Positions 62,677-64,000 of a stretch of 64,000 nucleotides of DNA are shown in pieces. The notes under the pieces were generated by a model. The model did no database searches and was not told the origin of the DNA. It saw only the letters and a program-made list of their open reading frames with translations. Both the position numbers and the translations under genes were made by a program. Source of the stretch: Caenimonas sedimenti (GTDB lineage: Bacteria > Pseudomonadota > Gammaproteobacteria > Burkholderiales > Burkholderiaceae_C); NCBI RefSeq assembly GCF_007833165.1, contig NZ_VOBQ01000003.1, forward strand, positions 186,001-250,000, in the 5' to 3' direction. Each line of letters starts with the position of its first letter. Within the stretch, counting starts at the first letter, position 1.

Positions 62677-63513
62677 TCAGGCTGGGGCGCGGCCCTGCAG
62701 TGCGCTCGGCGGTTGCCCCATCGCTGCCTTGAACATCGCGGTGAAGGCGCTGTCGCTCGCATAGCCGCTGGCGGCGGCCACATGGCTCACCGGGACACCG
62801 CGGGCCAGCAAGGGCAGGGCGTGCGCAAGCACCGCCTGCTGGCGCCACTGCTGGTAGCTCGTGCCGAGCTCATCGCGAAAGAGCCGCGCCATCGTCCGCT
62901 CGCTGGCCCCGACGTCGGCGGCCCACTGCGCCAGCGTGGCACGCTCCGCGGGCGCGCGCAGCACCGATTCGCACAGGGCCCGCAGCCGCTTGTCGCCGCC
63001 TTGCGCGGGCGGCATCGGCACGCCCAGTGGCTGCGTCGCCGCCCTGGCGAGTTCGTCCAGCACCAGCCGCGTGAGCAGGTCCTGCCGCGGCTGCGGCAGG
63101 CGCGGGGCGTCCAGCGCGTGCACCAGCTCGCGCAACAGCGGCGAGACCACCAGCACCCGGCAACCCCCCCAGCCCGCGGGCGTGGCCGAGTCGTCGATGT
63201 ACAGGGTGCGGAACTGCGCATCTTCCAGCACGTGCACGGAATGGCGCGCGCCCGGTGCGATCCAGACGGCGCGCGATGGCGGGACGATGTAGGTGACTTC
63301 GCCGGCCGCGTCGCCAGGGGCGGCGGCTGTCACTTGCACGATTCCGGTGGCGCAATAGGCAAGCTGCGCCCACGCGTGCCGGTGCGGATCGAAATGGGTG
63401 TCGGCGGGCATGGTGCGGGAGCGCACCCGCACCGGGCGCGCGCGATCGGGCGTGAACGGATCGGTGTCGCCGACGGGGGTGGCGCGGCTGGCACGAGGCA
63501 CGGTTACAGGCAT
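62677..63513 (-). CDS. AraC family regulator with cupin sensor
   Basis: A 278-residue regulator. The N-terminus carries a cupin-like AraC_binding region (HFDPHRHAWAQLAYCATG near residue 40, APGARHSVHV near 86); the C-terminus has two helix-turn-helix motifs (LAQWAADVGASERTMARLF and VSHVAAASGYASDSAFTAMF). It is divergent from the MFS gene with 71 bases between, so it probably regulates that transporter. Confidence 0.88.
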   Translation of the reverse strand: MPVTVPRASRATPVGDTDPFTPDRARPVRVRSRTMPADTHFDPHRHAWAQLAYCATGIVQVTAAAPGDAAGEVTYIVPPSRAVWIAPGARHSVHVLEDAQFRTLYIDDSATPAGWGGCRVLVVSPLLRELVHALDAPRLPQPRQDLLTRLVLDELARAATQPLGVPMPPAQGGDKRLRALCESVLRAPAERATLAQWAADVGASERTMARLFRDELGTSYQQWRQQAVLAHALPLLARGVPVSHVAAASGYASDSAFTAMFKAAMGQPPSALQGRAPA

Positions 63514-63584
63514 TGGCTGATTTTCGCCGAAAGCTGTCCTTCTGTCGCATTTCAGAAAGCCCGTGCGCGACTACGATTTGAGCC

Positions 63585-64000
63585 ATGAGCACACCCAGCA
63601 ATGCGCTGCCTTTGTCCGCCGTCCCGCTGCGGCAGGACGCCGGCGTCATCGGACTCGTGGGCATCGCCCACATGATCAGCCACTTCAGCCAGCTCCTGCT
63701 GGCGCCGCTGTTTCCCTGGCTGAAGGACGCGTTCAACGCCAGCTACATCGAGCTCGGTTTCCTGATGACGCTGTTCTTCGTGGTTTCCTGCGCGGTGCAG
63801 GCGGCCTCGGGCTTCCTCGTGGACAAGCATGGGCCGCGGCCGGTGCTGTTCGCCGGGCTGGGCCTGATTGCCGTGGCCGCCTTTGGCTTCGCCATCAGTC
63901 CCAATTACTGGTCCATGGCCTTCTTCGCCATCGTCGCCGGCATCGGCAACGGCGTTTTCCATCCGGTGGACTACACGCTGTTGAACCGTAAGGTCAGCGC
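63585..64000 (+). CDS. MFS transporter, 3' truncated by the window end
   Basis: The first 138 residues of a major facilitator. Four to five membrane segments are visible, with a conserved loop after the second (GFLVDKHGPRPVLFAG) and MISHFSQLLLAPLFPWLKDAF near residue 35. The wording resembles the fosmidomycin-resistance-like subgroup, but the substrate cannot be given from a third of the protein. ATG at 63585. Divergent from an AraC regulator. Confidence 0.85.
   Translation, partial: MSTPSNALPLSAVPLRQDAGVIGLVGIAHMISHFSQLLLAPLFPWLKDAFNASYIELGFLMTLFFVVSCAVQAASGFLVDKHGPRPVLFAGLGLIAVAAFGFAISPNYWSMAFFAIVAGIGNGVFHPVDYTLLNRKVS

Overview
The window is about 64 kb of uniformly GC-rich bacterial DNA, densely packed with genes that often overlap by one to four bases. 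Gene content (DUF4148 and DUF3606 proteins, a Bug-type periplasmic binding protein, a narXL-narK1K2GHJI locus followed by a parvulin gene, alaA-hom-thrC-moeA-moaD-moaE-clpB order, KaiBC in a heterotroph) points to a betaproteobacterium of the order Burkholderiales, most likely Comamonadaceae such as Ramlibacter or Variovorax. That placement is inference from gene content and order. No rRNA, tRNA, CRISPR array, prophage or transposase gene was found, and no gene-free stretch exceeds 300 bases.

Layout. 1-1.8 kb: 3' part of hemN and a small conserved gene. 1.8-15.8 kb (minus strand): a complete nitrate respiration locus with sensor narX, regulator narL, transporters narK1 and narK2, narGHJI, then a parvulin-type isomerase and a beta carbonic anhydrase. 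A FNR/FixK-type box lies ahead of narK1. 16-19.4 kb: DUF4148 protein, a PIN-PhoH ATPase, a peroxiredoxin and a Mth938-like protein. 19.4-27.1 kb (plus): a nine-gene run alaA-hom-thrC-mobB-nthA-nthB-moeA-moaD-moaE, in which both nitrile hydratase subunits sit inside molybdenum cofactor genes. 27.1-30.5 kb: MarR regulator, Bug-type binding protein, FAD monooxygenase and a conserved hypothetical. 30.5-33.2 kb: clpB behind a sigma-32-type promoter. 33.3-37.6 kb: small genes, then an AraC regulator divergent from a nitrilase-aldoxime dehydratase pair. 37.7-47.7 kb: a signalling region with kaiC-kaiB-kaiB-hybrid kinase, selD, and an RsbQ-like hydrolase followed by a PAS histidine kinase and a lipoprotein hydrolase. 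A 271-base, almost wholly self-complementary element separates rsbQ from the kinase. 47.7-51.2 kb: a PEP mutase/isocitrate lyase-family enzyme, an SDR, and several small stress-type or disordered proteins. 51.2-61.7 kb: a histidine utilisation locus in two divergent arms around a HutC operator, with an ABC transporter on one arm. 61.8-64 kb: a metallo-beta-lactamase-fold protein, an AraC regulator and a truncated MFS gene.

How it fits together. NarG is a molybdoenzyme, and four cofactor genes (mobB, moeA, moaD, moaE) lie about 10 kb away. Aldoxime dehydratase makes nitriles that either the adjacent nitrilase or the nitrile hydratase 12 kb away could consume. The hut genes encode the five-step route from histidine to glutamate and formate through HutF and HutG. 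The 38-50 kb region gathers genes usually tied to timing or general stress, and several share a CCTAC motif 56-60 bases before the start codon. The strongest candidates for something undescribed are the self-complementary element at 44932-45202 and the Kai and RsbQ signalling modules around it.
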